From Promicromonospora sukumoe (GTDB taxonomy: Bacteria; Actinomycetota; Actinomycetes; Actinomycetales; Cellulomonadaceae): a stretch of 64,000 bases of DNA. A model generated the notes under the pieces. The model did no database searches, had not been told where the DNA came from, and saw nothing but the letters and a program-made list of their open reading frames with translations. The stretch is from the NCBI RefSeq assembly GCF_014137995.1, contig NZ_JACGWV010000001.1, positions 992,001 to 1,056,000 on the forward strand, given 5' to 3'. The translations under genes and the position numbers were made by a program. Below are positions 9,360 to 18,305 of the stretch, in pieces; positions within the stretch are counted from its first letter, which is position 1, and every line of letters starts with the position of its first letter.

Positions 9360-9388
9360 TTGACCCCTGCCTGACGGCGCCCTATCGT
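9360..9388 (+). promoter_or_regulatory. Candidate promoter of the ABC/lyase operon
   Basis: TTGACC at 9360-9365 and TATCGT at 9383-9388 are separated by exactly 17 bases, a good fit to a housekeeping sigma-70-type promoter. It is about 75 bases upstream of the sugar-binding protein gene at 9465. Confidence 0.5.
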
Positions 9389-9464
9389 CAGTGCATCGTT
9401 ACACCGGGAGTCACAGCAGACTCCCGCCCTGCGTGGAGATCAGTGCCGATCGAAAGGGCAAGTC

Positions 9465-10751
9465 ATGGAACTCAGCCGTCGCAGCTTCCTCGCGGCCATG
9501 GGCCTCGGGACCGCGACCGTCATGGCGGGTTGCGCCACGACGAGCGGGAGCGGCGCACCCGTCGCCGACGTCACGGGGCCCGCGGAGGGCGACATCACCT
9601 TCCTGTGCGCGCTGTTCGAGGGCGCCACGGGCAAGGAGACGCTCGAGGGCAACCTGCTCAAGCAGTTCAAGGAGAAGTACCCGGACGTCAACGTCACCGT
9701 GGACTACACGGACTACGCGTCCCTCAACGAGAAGATCACGACCGGCCTGGCCAGCGGCCTGATGCCGGACGTCGTCACGCTCGGCGTCGGCTGGATCCCG
9801 CCGTTCGCGTTCAAGAACGCGATCGCGCCCCTGCCCGAGTCGCTGGCCACGCGCTACACCTACGAGGACCGCGTGCTGGAGCCGTCGCGGTTCGACGGCA
9901 CGCTCTACGCGCTGCCCATGGTGCTGGACACCCGCATCGTGGCCTACCGCAAGGACTTCTTCGAGGAGGCCGGGATCGACGGGCCGCCCAAGGACTGGGC
10001 CGAGCTGCGCGAGATCGCCAAGCAGCTCACCGTGCGCGACGCCGACGGGACGCTCCAGCGGGCCGGCTTCGACCCGTTCTCGATCGACCTGCGCCAGTGC
10101 TGGGAGACGTTCCTGTTCGGCAACTCCGGCGAGCTCTTCTCGGCCGACGGGCGCGAGGTGCTGTTCGACAGCCCCGAGGGCGTCGCGGCGCTGCAGCTCT
10201 TCCTCGACATGGTCGCGGACGGCTCGGCCGACTTCTCCCTCACCACGGAGGCCGGCCAGCCGACCACCCTGCAGCAGGGCACCTCGGCGATCATGATGAC
10301 CAACAACTCGCTGTACGTGCAGCTCCAGCAGCAGAACCCCGAGCTGATCGACAAGATCGGCACGTTCGTGCTCGGGAACACCGGCCCGGCCATGCTCCAG
10401 GGCGGCACGATGATCTCGCAGTCGGCCAGCTCCAAGAACCCGGCCGCGGCGCGGGCGCTCGTGGAGTTCCTCGGCTCGCCCGACGCCGTGCTCGTCGCGG
10501 CCGAGCAGCGCGGGTCGGTCCCCGCGATCTCCGACCTCTTGGACAGCGACTACGTCCAGGGCAACCCGATGGTCGCGTTCGCGCTCGAGAACCTCGACAA
10601 GGCGCGCTCCGAGGGCGGCACCCCGGCCTGGATGGAGATCCGGGAGAAGATCAAGCCGACCCTCGAGACCGCGATCGTCGGCCAGCAGACCGCCCAGCAG
10701 GCCATCGCCCAGCTCGCCGGGATCGCCGACGACGCGATCGCCCGGCTGTGA
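9465..10751 (+). CDS. ABC transporter sugar-binding lipoprotein
   Basis: A 428-residue family 1 (MalE-like) extracellular solute-binding protein. The N-terminus combines a twin-arginine motif (SRRSFLAAMG) with a lipobox (VMAGC, Cys near residue 24), so it should be exported folded and lipid-anchored on the outer membrane face. The body shows typical features: a GVGWIPPFAFKN strand, a hinge YALPMVLDTRIVAYRKD with FFEEAGI, and a late KNPAAARALVEFLGSP segment. It captures oligosaccharides for the two permeases that follow at 10786 and 11723. No ATPase gene is nearby, so a shared MsiK-type ATPase encoded elsewhere probably energises it. The substrate, likely unsaturated uronate oligosaccharides, is inferred from the adjacent lyases. 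Confidence 0.9.
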   Translation: MELSRRSFLAAMGLGTATVMAGCATTSGSGAPVADVTGPAEGDITFLCALFEGATGKETLEGNLLKQFKEKYPDVNVTVDYTDYASLNEKITTGLASGLMPDVVTLGVGWIPPFAFKNAIAPLPESLATRYTYEDRVLEPSRFDGTLYALPMVLDTRIVAYRKDFFEEAGIDGPPKDWAELREIAKQLTVRDADGTLQRAGFDPFSIDLRQCWETFLFGNSGELFSADGREVLFDSPEGVAALQLFLDMVADGSADFSLTTEAGQPTTLQQGTSAIMMTNNSLYVQLQQQNPELIDKIGTFVLGNTGPAMLQGGTMISQSASSKNPAAARALVEFLGSPDAVLVAAEQRGSVPAISDLLDSDYVQGNPMVAFALENLDKARSEGGTPAWMEIREKIKPTLETAIVGQQTAQQAIAQLAGIADDAIARL

Positions 10752-10785
10752 CCCGGTCCGACCGATCGAGGAAGAGGGGTCCGTC

Positions 10786-11736
10786 GTGGCCGTAGTCTCC
10801 GCGCCGCGCGCCGTGCGCGCGCCGTCCTCCACCCCGCCCCGCTCGCCCGCGCCCCGCCGCGGACGGGCGGCGGCGGCCCGCCGCCGCGCGGGCATGCTCA
10901 TGGTGGCGCCCGCGTTCCTGCACGCGCTGATCTGGATCGGCATCCCGGTGATCGCCGCGTTCGTGCTGTCGTTCACGTCCTACGACGTGCTCACGCAGCC
11001 GCGGTTCATCGGCGTGCAGAACTACCTGGACGCGTTCGGCGACCCGGTGTTCCGCCGGGGCATGCTCAACACCCTGGTCTACGCGTTCTTCACCGTGCCG
11101 GTCGCCATGGCGATCGCCCTGCTCATCGCGCTCATGCTCGACACGCAGCTCCGCGCCCGGGCGCTGTTCCGCACCGCGGTGTTCATCCCTCAGGTGACCG
11201 CCACCATCGCCGTCGCGCTGGTCTGGCTGTGGATCTACGACCCGCGCAGCGGCCTGCTCAACGCGGGGCTCAGCTTCTTCGGGCTGCCCGCGCAGAACTG
11301 GCTGTCGTCGACCACCTGGGCGATGCCCTCCGTCATCACCGTCGGCATCTGGCAGGGCATCGGCCTCAAGATGCTCATCTACCTGGCCGCCCTCCAGTCG
11401 CTGCCCAAGGACGTCTACGAGGCGGCGTCCGTCGACGGCGCCTCCCGGACCCGCCAGTTCTTCAGCCTCACGCTGCCGCTGCTGCGGCCCGCCACGTTCT
11501 TCGTCTTCGTCACCTCGGTCATCTCCGCCTTCCAGGCGTTCGACCTCATCTACATCCTCACCGACGGCGGACCGGCGAACACGACCACGATGATGACGTA
11601 CGAGATCTACAAGTCGGCGTTCCGGGAGTTCCGCGTCGGCTACGCGTGCGCCCAGTCGATCGTGCTGTTCGTGTTCCTGCTGGTCCTGACCCTCGCCAAC
11701 CGACGGCTCAACGGAGGCGACAGTGGCAGGCACTGA
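10786..11736 (+). CDS. ABC sugar transporter permease (MalF-like)
   Basis: A 316-residue inner-membrane protein with about six transmembrane helices and a basic cytoplasmic N-terminus. The permease loop that docks the ATPase is clear: EAASVDGASRTRQFF followed by LPLLRP (EAA motif). The GTG start is preceded by a purine-rich GAGGAAGAGGGG. It is 34 bases behind the binding-protein gene and overlaps the next permease by 14 bases, so the three are one operon. It forms the translocation pore with the product at 11723. Confidence 0.92.
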   Translation: MAVVSAPRAVRAPSSTPPRSPAPRRGRAAAARRRAGMLMVAPAFLHALIWIGIPVIAAFVLSFTSYDVLTQPRFIGVQNYLDAFGDPVFRRGMLNTLVYAFFTVPVAMAIALLIALMLDTQLRARALFRTAVFIPQVTATIAVALVWLWIYDPRSGLLNAGLSFFGLPAQNWLSSTTWAMPSVITVGIWQGIGLKMLIYLAALQSLPKDVYEAASVDGASRTRQFFSLTLPLLRPATFFVFVTSVISAFQAFDLIYILTDGGPANTTTMMTYEIYKSAFREFRVGYACAQSIVLFVFLLVLTLANRRLNGGDSGRH

Positions 11737-12670
11737 CCTCGCGGCGCCCCCGCCGCGCACCACCCGCGGCGTAGCCCGCACCGGCGGCGGGTTCGCCCGC
11801 ACCCCGGCGGCCCGACGCCGGCTCGAACGAGGCGCCCTCTACACGGCGCTGACGATCATCGCCGTGGTGATGGTGGTGCCCTTCGTCTGGATGATCCTCA
11901 CCTCGCTCAAGTCGCCCCAGGACATCGCGGCCAGCCCGCCGACGCTCCTGCCGACCGAGTGGGCGTGGAGCAACTACACGGAGGCGCTCGCGGCCGCGCC
12001 GTTCCTGACGTACGCGCGAAACTCCCTGGTCATCGCGGTGAGCCACACCGCGATCAACCTGGTGATCGCGTCGATGGCGGGCTACGCGCTGGCCCGGCTG
12101 CGGTTCCGCGGCTCGGAGCTGGTGTTCATCGGCTTCGTCGCGGCGCTGATGATCCCCACCTACACGAAGATCATCCCGGAGTTCCTCATCGTGCGGTTCA
12201 TGCCGCTGTTCGGGGGCAACGACATCCTCGGGCAGGGCGGCACCGGCTGGCTCGACACCTGGTGGGCGCTCATCGTCCCCGGGGCGGTGACGCCGTTCGC
12301 GGTGTTCCTGTTCCGCCAGTTCTACCTGGACCTCCCGGTGGAGCTGGAGGAGGCGGCCCGCCTGGACGGCGTCAGCGAGCTGGGGATCTGGGCGCGGATC
12401 ATGACGCCGCTGGTCAAGCCGGCCTTCATCACGGTGGGCCTGCTGACCTTCGAGAGCTCCTGGAACAACTTCCTCTGGCCGCTGCTGGTGACCCGCAGCG
12501 ACTCGATGCGGGTCATCCAGGTGGGCCTGTCGGTGTTCCGCACCGAGAACGACACCCAGTGGGCCTTCCTCATGGCGGGCACGACGCTGGCGACCCTGCC
12601 GATGGTGGTGCTCTTCCTCCTCGGCCAGAAGTACTTCGTCCGCGGTTTCGCGAACGCGGGCATCAAGTGA
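11723..12670 (+). CDS. ABC sugar transporter permease (MalG-like)
   Basis: A 315-residue membrane protein of the carbohydrate uptake (CUT1) class, partner of the upstream permease. The EAA loop reads ELEEAARLDGVSELGIW followed by MTPLVKPAF. The final segment QKYFVRGFANAGIK is typical of MalG-type C-termini. The GTG start overlaps the preceding gene by 14 bases, indicating translational coupling. About six membrane helices are visible. Confidence 0.92.
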   Translation: MAGTDLAAPPPRTTRGVARTGGGFARTPAARRRLERGALYTALTIIAVVMVVPFVWMILTSLKSPQDIAASPPTLLPTEWAWSNYTEALAAAPFLTYARNSLVIAVSHTAINLVIASMAGYALARLRFRGSELVFIGFVAALMIPTYTKIIPEFLIVRFMPLFGGNDILGQGGTGWLDTWWALIVPGAVTPFAVFLFRQFYLDLPVELEEAARLDGVSELGIWARIMTPLVKPAFITVGLLTFESSWNNFLWPLLVTRSDSMRVIQVGLSVFRTENDTQWAFLMAGTTLATLPMVVLFLLGQKYFVRGFANAGIK

Positions 12671-12747
12671 CACGCGGGCACGACGTGGCACGTGGGCAAC
12701 AGGTGGCACGCGGCAGGGCGCCGCGTGCCGGGACGAGAGGACTGCAG

Positions 12748-13512
12748 ATGGCGATCGACATGACGGACGCACGGGTGCTGGTGACGGGCGCGGGGCACGG
12801 CATCGGCCGGGGGATCGCGCTGGGCCTGGCCGCGGCGGGGGCCGACGTCGTCGTGCACTACGGGAGCTCGGCCGACGCCGCGGCGCAGACCGTGGCCGAC
12901 ATCGAGGCGCTCGGCCGCAAGGCCGTCGCCGTGCGCGCCGACGTGACGGTGACCGAGGACGTCGACCGGCTCGTCGCCGAGTCCGTGGCTTTCCTCGGCG
13001 GGCTCGACGTGGTGGTCTGCAACGCGGGCCACCTGATCGGCCGCGTGCCGGTCGCGGAGATGAGCGACGAGCACTTCGCGTCCGTCGTGGACGTCAACCT
13101 CGGGGCGACGTTCCGCACCTGCCGGGCGGCGATCCCGCACCTGCTGGAGTCGGACCGCCCGCGCATCGTCGCGATGTCGTCGCTCGCGGCGCACAACGGC
13201 GGCGGGCCCGGGTCGGTGGTCTACGCGGCGTCGAAGGCGGGCGTCCGCGGGTTCGTGAAGGGCCTCGCCAAGGAGCTCGGGCCGCAGGGCGTCACGGTCA
13301 ACGCCGTGGCCCCGGGCTACATCGCGGACACCGCGTTCCACGGCACGTTCAGCACCGCCGAGGCGCAGCAGAAGATGGTCGCGGGCACCCCGGTGGGCCG
13401 CCCCGGGACGGTGGACGACGTCGCCGCCGCCGTGCTTTACCTCGCCTCCCGCGAGGCGTCGTACATCACCGGCACCACGCTCGACGTCGACGGCGGGACC
13501 TGGCCGCGATGA
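12748..13512 (+). CDS. Short-chain dehydrogenase/reductase
   Basis: A 254-residue cytosolic Rossmann-fold oxidoreductase. The cofactor loop is TGAGHGIG (residues 13-20), CNAG at about 91-94, the catalytic Ser near 144-145, and YAASK with Tyr159 and Lys163. The C-terminus YITGTTLDVDGG is standard for FabG-like enzymes. It lies in the lyase operon and overlaps the next gene by four bases (ATGA). It probably reduces or oxidises the uronate monomer released by the lyases, for instance a 4-deoxy-5-hexoseulose uronate-type product as in alginate or pectin catabolism. The precise substrate cannot be read from sequence. Confidence 0.9.
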   Translation: MAIDMTDARVLVTGAGHGIGRGIALGLAAAGADVVVHYGSSADAAAQTVADIEALGRKAVAVRADVTVTEDVDRLVAESVAFLGGLDVVVCNAGHLIGRVPVAEMSDEHFASVVDVNLGATFRTCRAAIPHLLESDRPRIVAMSSLAAHNGGGPGSVVYAASKAGVRGFVKGLAKELGPQGVTVNAVAPGYIADTAFHGTFSTAEAQQKMVAGTPVGRPGTVDDVAAAVLYLASREASYITGTTLDVDGGTWPR

Positions 13513-15446
13513 CCTCCCTGGCCCCGGAGCACACCGTCTCCGCCTCCGGGCTGCCGCGCGAGCGCGGCGGCTGGTGGCACGACTTCGTCTGCCCGACGCA
13601 CGGCACGGAGCTCTCCCACGAGGGCATCCCGGGACCGGTCCCGCCCGCGGGCGGCGTGCGGTGCCCGCACGGGTGCCGGGTCGGCTCCGAGCCCGTGCGC
13701 GGCGCCTGGCTGGTGCTCAGCCACCAGGCGTGGGCGCGGCGCATCCGGGTGCTCGCGCACCGGGCCGCCCGCACGGGCTCGGACGCCGAGCGGTCGGAGG
13801 CCGTCGCCCTGCTCGTCGCGTACGCCGACGTGTACGCCGAGGTCGCCGGCGGCGGCGAGCACGAGCGGGCGCAGGACTGGATGCTCCGGGGCCGGCTGTT
13901 CCACCAGGCGCTGACCGACGCGATCTGGTCGGTCTCCATCGGGCACGCCGTGTGGTCGCTCGCCGAGTCCTCCCCGGAGCGCGCCGCGGACCTGCGCCCG
14001 GTGCTCCCGGTGCTCGACGCGACCGCCGAGGCCGCGCGCGCGGCCCGCGACCGCCTCGTGGCCGACGGCCGGTTCACCTCGAACTACACCGCCTGGCTGA
14101 ACGCCGCCGGCCGGGTCTGCGCCCGCGCCGCCGCACTCGTCCGGGCGGGCACCGCCGGGGCGCCCGCGGTCTCCGTGGCCGACGACGAGTGGCTGGCCGG
14201 CGAGCACGGGCAGCTCGCCCACGCGCTCGCCGCGACCACCCGCGACGGCTGGGAGTGGGAGGCCAGCACGTACTACCACGGCTTCGTGCTGCGGGCCTAC
14301 CTGCTGTCCCTGCGCGGGACCGACCCGGCGGACCTGCCGGCCGGCTCCCGGGACCGGCTCGTCGCGATGGCCGACGTGCTCGCGGGCCTCGCCACCGACG
14401 ACGGCATCCTGCCCGCGATCCACGACGGCCCCTACCTCCGCCCGGCTCTCGCGCTGGAGTGGACGGAGCTGAGCGTGCTCGCGGACGGGTTCGTGGCGGA
14501 CGCCGGGCTCGACGCGGTCGCGGCCCGCGCCCGCCGGGAGGCCGGCGACGGCGACCTCCTGGAGGACGAGCTGCGCACCCTGCCCGGCGGCTGGTTCGCC
14601 GGCCCGCCGCTCGTCGTCGACCGCCCGGCCCGTCCGGTCGTGAGCGTCGACGAGGAGGTGGGGATCGCCGTCGTACGAGCCGCCGGCATCCACGCGGTGC
14701 TCGACCACGGGCCGCACGGCGCGGGCCACGGGCACCACGACAAGCTCGCGCTCCACCTCTACGGGCGCGGCACCCCGTGGCAGCCGGACCCGGGCCAGGT
14801 GCCCTACGGGCACCCCGGGTGGCGCGACCACTACATGTCCGCCACCGCGCACCCGTGCGTGCGGGTGGACGACGGCGACCCCGCCGAGGCGACGGGCCGC
14901 CTGCTCGACCGCGACGAGCGGTCCCTGACCGTCGAGGTCCGCGGCGACGCGACCTCCTGGTACGACGGCGCCCGCGCGCTGCGCCGCCTCGTCGCGGGTG
15001 ACGGCTACCTGCTCGACGTCGTGGTCGCGTCCGCGGACCGGCCCCGTCGGCTCACGCTCGGGCTGCGGCCCGACGTCCCGCTCGGGGTCCGTCTCGACGG
15101 CGACGTCGTGCGCACCGCGTGGGGCGGCGCGGAACGGCTCGACGGCGTCCACGCCGCGCACGCCACGGGACCCGCCGGGCCCGTCCCGGTGCGGGCCGCC
15201 GTCCGCCCGGGCCCCGGGCCGGCCGATGACCCGCAGCGCGAGCGCGCCCACGTCGACTGGACGGCGCACGGCGCCACGCGGGCCGTGTGGGTGTCGGTGT
15301 TCCGGGTCGACGGCGGGACGGGCGGGTCCGGCAGCGAGCCCGAGGCCGGCGTCGAGCTGGACGTGGACGCTGGCGAGATCCGGGTCCGGCGCGCCGACGG
15401 CGTGGTGGACGTGCACCCCCTGCCGGAGGAGGCCACGGATGACTGA
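13509..15446 (+). CDS. Heparinase II/III-family lyase, cytoplasmic
   Basis: A 645-residue protein with an N-terminal (alpha/alpha) toroid and a C-terminal beta-sandwich of the heparinase II/III type (PL12/15/17/21 superfamily). The landmark is HGAGHGHHDKLALHLYG at about 400-417, followed by a DPGQVPYG segment and a TAHPCVRVD strand. These match the family's H..D.LS...YG, D.G...Y and AHN.V.VD features. No signal peptide is present, so it likely acts in the cytoplasm on imported oligosaccharides, cleaving by beta-elimination to unsaturated uronates. It overlaps the SDR gene before it by four bases and the next lyase gene by eight. Which uronate linkage it cuts is unknown. Confidence 0.85.
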   Translation: MTSLAPEHTVSASGLPRERGGWWHDFVCPTHGTELSHEGIPGPVPPAGGVRCPHGCRVGSEPVRGAWLVLSHQAWARRIRVLAHRAARTGSDAERSEAVALLVAYADVYAEVAGGGEHERAQDWMLRGRLFHQALTDAIWSVSIGHAVWSLAESSPERAADLRPVLPVLDATAEAARAARDRLVADGRFTSNYTAWLNAAGRVCARAAALVRAGTAGAPAVSVADDEWLAGEHGQLAHALAATTRDGWEWEASTYYHGFVLRAYLLSLRGTDPADLPAGSRDRLVAMADVLAGLATDDGILPAIHDGPYLRPALALEWTELSVLADGFVADAGLDAVAARARREAGDGDLLEDELRTLPGGWFAGPPLVVDRPARPVVSVDEEVGIAVVRAAGIHAVLDHGPHGAGHGHHDKLALHLYGRGTPWQPDPGQVPYGHPGWRDHYMSATAHPCVRVDDGDPAEATGRLLDRDERSLTVEVRGDATSWYDGARALRRLVAGDGYLLDVVVASADRPRRLTLGLRPDVPLGVRLDGDVVRTAWGGAERLDGVHAAHATGPAGPVPVRAAVRPGPGPADDPQRERAHVDWTAHGATRAVWVSVFRVDGGTGGSGSEPEAGVELDVDAGEIRVRRADGVVDVHPLPEEATDD

Positions 15447-17637
15447 CACGGACCTCGGCCTGCCCACGCCCGGCGCGACCGGCACACCCGCCGACCCCGC
15501 GCCCGCCCGGCTCCTGCTCGACGACGCGCGTCTGGCCGACCTCCGCTCCCGGCTCGACGGCGACCTCGCGGCGCAGTGGCGCCGGCTCGCCGAGCAGTGC
15601 GACCTGTACCGGCGCACCACGCCGCCCGCGGAGCACCCGCTGGCGAGCATCACCTACCTGGGCCCGGCGGCCGCCAACCTCGCGCTCGCCTACCGGCTCA
15701 CGGGGCAGCGGCACTACCTGGAGGAGGCGTGGCGCTGGATCTCGGTGGCCGTGTCGTTCGAGCACTGGGGCCGCGCGCACCTGCCCGACCACGACCTCGA
15801 CGCGGGCTGGCTGCTGCACGGCCTGTCCCTGGCGTACACCTGGCTCGGGGACGACCTCGGGCCGGAGCGGGCCGGGGCCCTGCGCGCCAAGCTCGCCCTG
15901 CAGGGCGAGCGGTTGTACGACTTCGCCGTGGCGAACGAGGGCTCCTGGTGGAGCAGCTCGTACTGGCAGAACCACCACTGGATCTGTCACACCGGCCTCG
16001 CGACCGTGGGCTACGCGCTCGGCGAGCGCGCGTGGACCCAGCGGGCCAAGGACGCGTTCGCCACCGTCGTCGACGTGCTGCCCGCGGACGGCTCCGACAT
16101 GGAGGGCGTCGTCTACTGGCGGTACGGCGTGCCGTGGCTCGCGACCTACCTCGACCTGCTCCAGCACGCCGAGGGCGTCGACTGGTGGGACCGCTGCCTG
16201 TTCCTCGCCAACACCTTCTGGTACCGGCTGCACCAGGCCGCGCCCGGCTACGAGGAGATCGTGGACCACGGCGACTGCCACGACCGGCGCAGCGGGCACA
16301 GCGTCGCGCTCTACCGGATCCTCGCCGCCCGGTACGGGATCGGCGAGGCGCAGTGGCTCGCGGACACCGTCGCCGACCGCTTCTTCTGGCGCGAGGCGTA
16401 CGAGAGCGGCGTCCGCCCGGGCGTGCTGCCCGAGGCGTGGGCCGAGCTGCTCTGGTACGACGACGCCGTCGCGCCCGTGGACCCGGCGACCACCGTCCCG
16501 GCCCAGGCCGCGTTCGAGGACCTCGGCCTGCTGGTGCACCGCACCTCGTGGGACGACGACGCGACGCTGCTCTCGTTCAAGTCCTCGCCCGGCGGCGGGC
16601 ACACCGCCTGGGAGACCTCCCGCCGCCTCGACGCCGAGCGCGGGTGGGACACCCTGAGCGCCGGCCACCACCACCCCGATGCCGGCTCGTTCGTGCTCGC
16701 CTCGCGCGGCGCGTGGCTGCTGGTCGACGAGGGCTACTCCAACCGCAAGCGCGCCGGGCACCACAACCTCGTGCTCGTGGACGGCCAGGGTTTCGCGGGG
16801 GAGGGCCGCTACCACGTGTACGCGGACGCGCCCCCGACGCGCACCGCCGACATGGTCGACGTGCTGGCCGACGGCGGGTTCCTGCACGGCCGGGCCCGCA
16901 CCGGGCGCATGTACCCGGACGAGCTCGGGGTCGAGTCCCTGGAGCGCACGATCGCCGTGCTGCCGTCGGGGCGCGTGGTCGTGGTCGACCGGGGCCGGGC
17001 CGCCGAGCCGCGGTCCTGGACGCTGCTCTTCCACTCCGACCACCCGGGCGAGGAGGCCGCGCCGCCCGGGCCGGGGGCCGCCCGGCACGAGCTGCGCAAC
17101 GGCCGCGCGGGGGCGTGGCTCACGACGTACGCGGGCCCGGCGGTCGACGGCGGTGTGGGCGAGGGAGAGGGCTGCACGGTCGAGCGCGTCGTCACCGACG
17201 TCGAGGCCAACCCCACCTCCAGCACGCCCGACCTCGTGGTCACGCGCCGCCTGCACACCCTGCGCGTGACGCTGCCCGCCGCGCGCGACCTGCTCGCGGT
17301 GACCGTGATCGAGCCCTTCGACGCGTTCCGCGCCGGCGACCCGGCCGGGCCGGGCGGCTCGGGCGGCCCGACGGCGCGGCTGCTCCCGGCGCGCTCCGGG
17401 GTGGCGGTCGACCTCGGCGACGGGGAGCTCGCCTACCTCGCGGACCCGGACGGCGTGATCGACGCCGACGGCGTGCGGGCGCGGGCCGCGGCGGTCCTGG
17501 TCGCGGGCACCGGGTCCGGGCGGCGGGTCGCCGTCGTGGCGGCGCACCAGGTCACGCTAGACGGGCGCACGCTGCTCTCCGGGGGCACGGTGGCCGACGA
17601 CGGCGCGTTGACCGGCCTGCTCGGGGCGGACCTATGA
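15439..17637 (+). CDS. Heparinase II/III-family lyase, second paralogue
   Basis: A 732-residue protein without a signal peptide, beginning at an ATG that overlaps the previous gene by eight bases. The helical toroid carries NHHWICHTGLATVGYAL and SDMEGVVYWRYGVPWLATYL. The beta-domain carries GHHHPDAGSFVLASRG (about residues 409-424) and NRKRAGHHNLVLVDGQG, where the paired histidines match catalytic and metal-binding positions of heparinase II-like lyases. It is clearly a different subfamily from its upstream neighbour. Together they may clip different residues of an imported oligosaccharide. A DUF624 protein gene overlaps its stop codon. Confidence 0.87.
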   Translation: MTDTDLGLPTPGATGTPADPAPARLLLDDARLADLRSRLDGDLAAQWRRLAEQCDLYRRTTPPAEHPLASITYLGPAAANLALAYRLTGQRHYLEEAWRWISVAVSFEHWGRAHLPDHDLDAGWLLHGLSLAYTWLGDDLGPERAGALRAKLALQGERLYDFAVANEGSWWSSSYWQNHHWICHTGLATVGYALGERAWTQRAKDAFATVVDVLPADGSDMEGVVYWRYGVPWLATYLDLLQHAEGVDWWDRCLFLANTFWYRLHQAAPGYEEIVDHGDCHDRRSGHSVALYRILAARYGIGEAQWLADTVADRFFWREAYESGVRPGVLPEAWAELLWYDDAVAPVDPATTVPAQAAFEDLGLLVHRTSWDDDATLLSFKSSPGGGHTAWETSRRLDAERGWDTLSAGHHHPDAGSFVLASRGAWLLVDEGYSNRKRAGHHNLVLVDGQGFAGEGRYHVYADAPPTRTADMVDVLADGGFLHGRARTGRMYPDELGVESLERTIAVLPSGRVVVVDRGRAAEPRSWTLLFHSDHPGEEAAPPGPGAARHELRNGRAGAWLTTYAGPAVDGGVGEGEGCTVERVVTDVEANPTSSTPDLVVTRRLHTLRVTLPAARDLLAVTVIEPFDAFRAGDPAGPGGSGGPTARLLPARSGVAVDLGDGELAYLADPDGVIDADGVRARAAAVLVAGTGSGRRVAVVAAHQVTLDGRTLLSGGTVADDGALTGLLGADL

Positions 17638-18305
17638 CCGCCGTGGCGCCGGCGGCCGTCCGGCCCGACGGCTCCCGCCAGTGGTCCCGGACGCTGCTGG
17701 GCTGGCTGGAGTGGCTCGCCCACCCCGTGCTCGCGGGCCTGGCGTTCGCCGTCCTGTGCGTCGGCGTCGTCACCTGGCTGCCGGCGCTCGCGGCGACCGC
17801 GCACGCCCTGCGCGCCTGGCGGACCGACGGCGAGACACGCACGTTCACCGGCGTCTTCCGCGCCTTCGGCACCTACCTGCGGCCGCTGCTGCCGCACGCC
17901 GTCGCCTCGTCCGCGGGGCTCGCCCTGCTCGTGGTCGACGTCGTCTTCCTGACCGGGCGGACCGGCCCCGCCGCCGTCGTCCTCGTGCTGCTCGCGCTGG
18001 GGCTGCTGCTCGTCGCCGTGCCCTACCACCTCGCGCTGGCCGTCGTGGCGGGCGCGCACCCCGAGGGCACGGCGCGCGGCTGGGTCGGGGACGCGCTCTG
18101 GTTCGCGTTCGGCTCGGTCGCGCGGGGGACGGCGTTGCTGGGCGCCGTCGTCGCGACGCCGGTCTTCTCGCTCGTGGTGCCCGCCGGGCCCCTGCTGCTG
18201 TGCGCGAGCGTGCCCGTCCTGGTGGGGCTCGTGATCCTCGACCAGACGGTTGCCCCCGACACCACCGTGACCCCCGACCGCACCGACCCGACGGAGGACG
18301 CATGA
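17634..18305 (+). CDS. DUF624 (YesL-like) membrane protein
   Basis: A 223-residue protein with about five hydrophobic segments. The portion VTWLPALAATAHALRAW, then a polar stretch and VFRAFGTYLRP, fits DUF624, a family recurrent in polysaccharide utilisation operons (for example yesL in the Bacillus rhamnogalacturonan cluster) whose role is unknown. It is coupled to both neighbours by ATGA overlaps (17634-17637 and 18302-18305), so it is made with the lyases. A role in assembling or regulating the ABC importer is often suggested for the family but is unproven. Confidence 0.75.
   Translation: MTAVAPAAVRPDGSRQWSRTLLGWLEWLAHPVLAGLAFAVLCVGVVTWLPALAATAHALRAWRTDGETRTFTGVFRAFGTYLRPLLPHAVASSAGLALLVVDVVFLTGRTGPAAVVLVLLALGLLLVAVPYHLALAVVAGAHPEGTARGWVGDALWFAFGSVARGTALLGAVVATPVFSLVVPAGPLLLCASVPVLVGLVILDQTVAPDTTVTPDRTDPTEDA

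Noticed and set aside
12671..12747. Repeated GTGGCACG/CGGGCACG motifs between the permease and SDR genes
   Set aside because: Short and irregular, in a 77-base gap; no clear palindrome or known operator pattern, so no functional claim.
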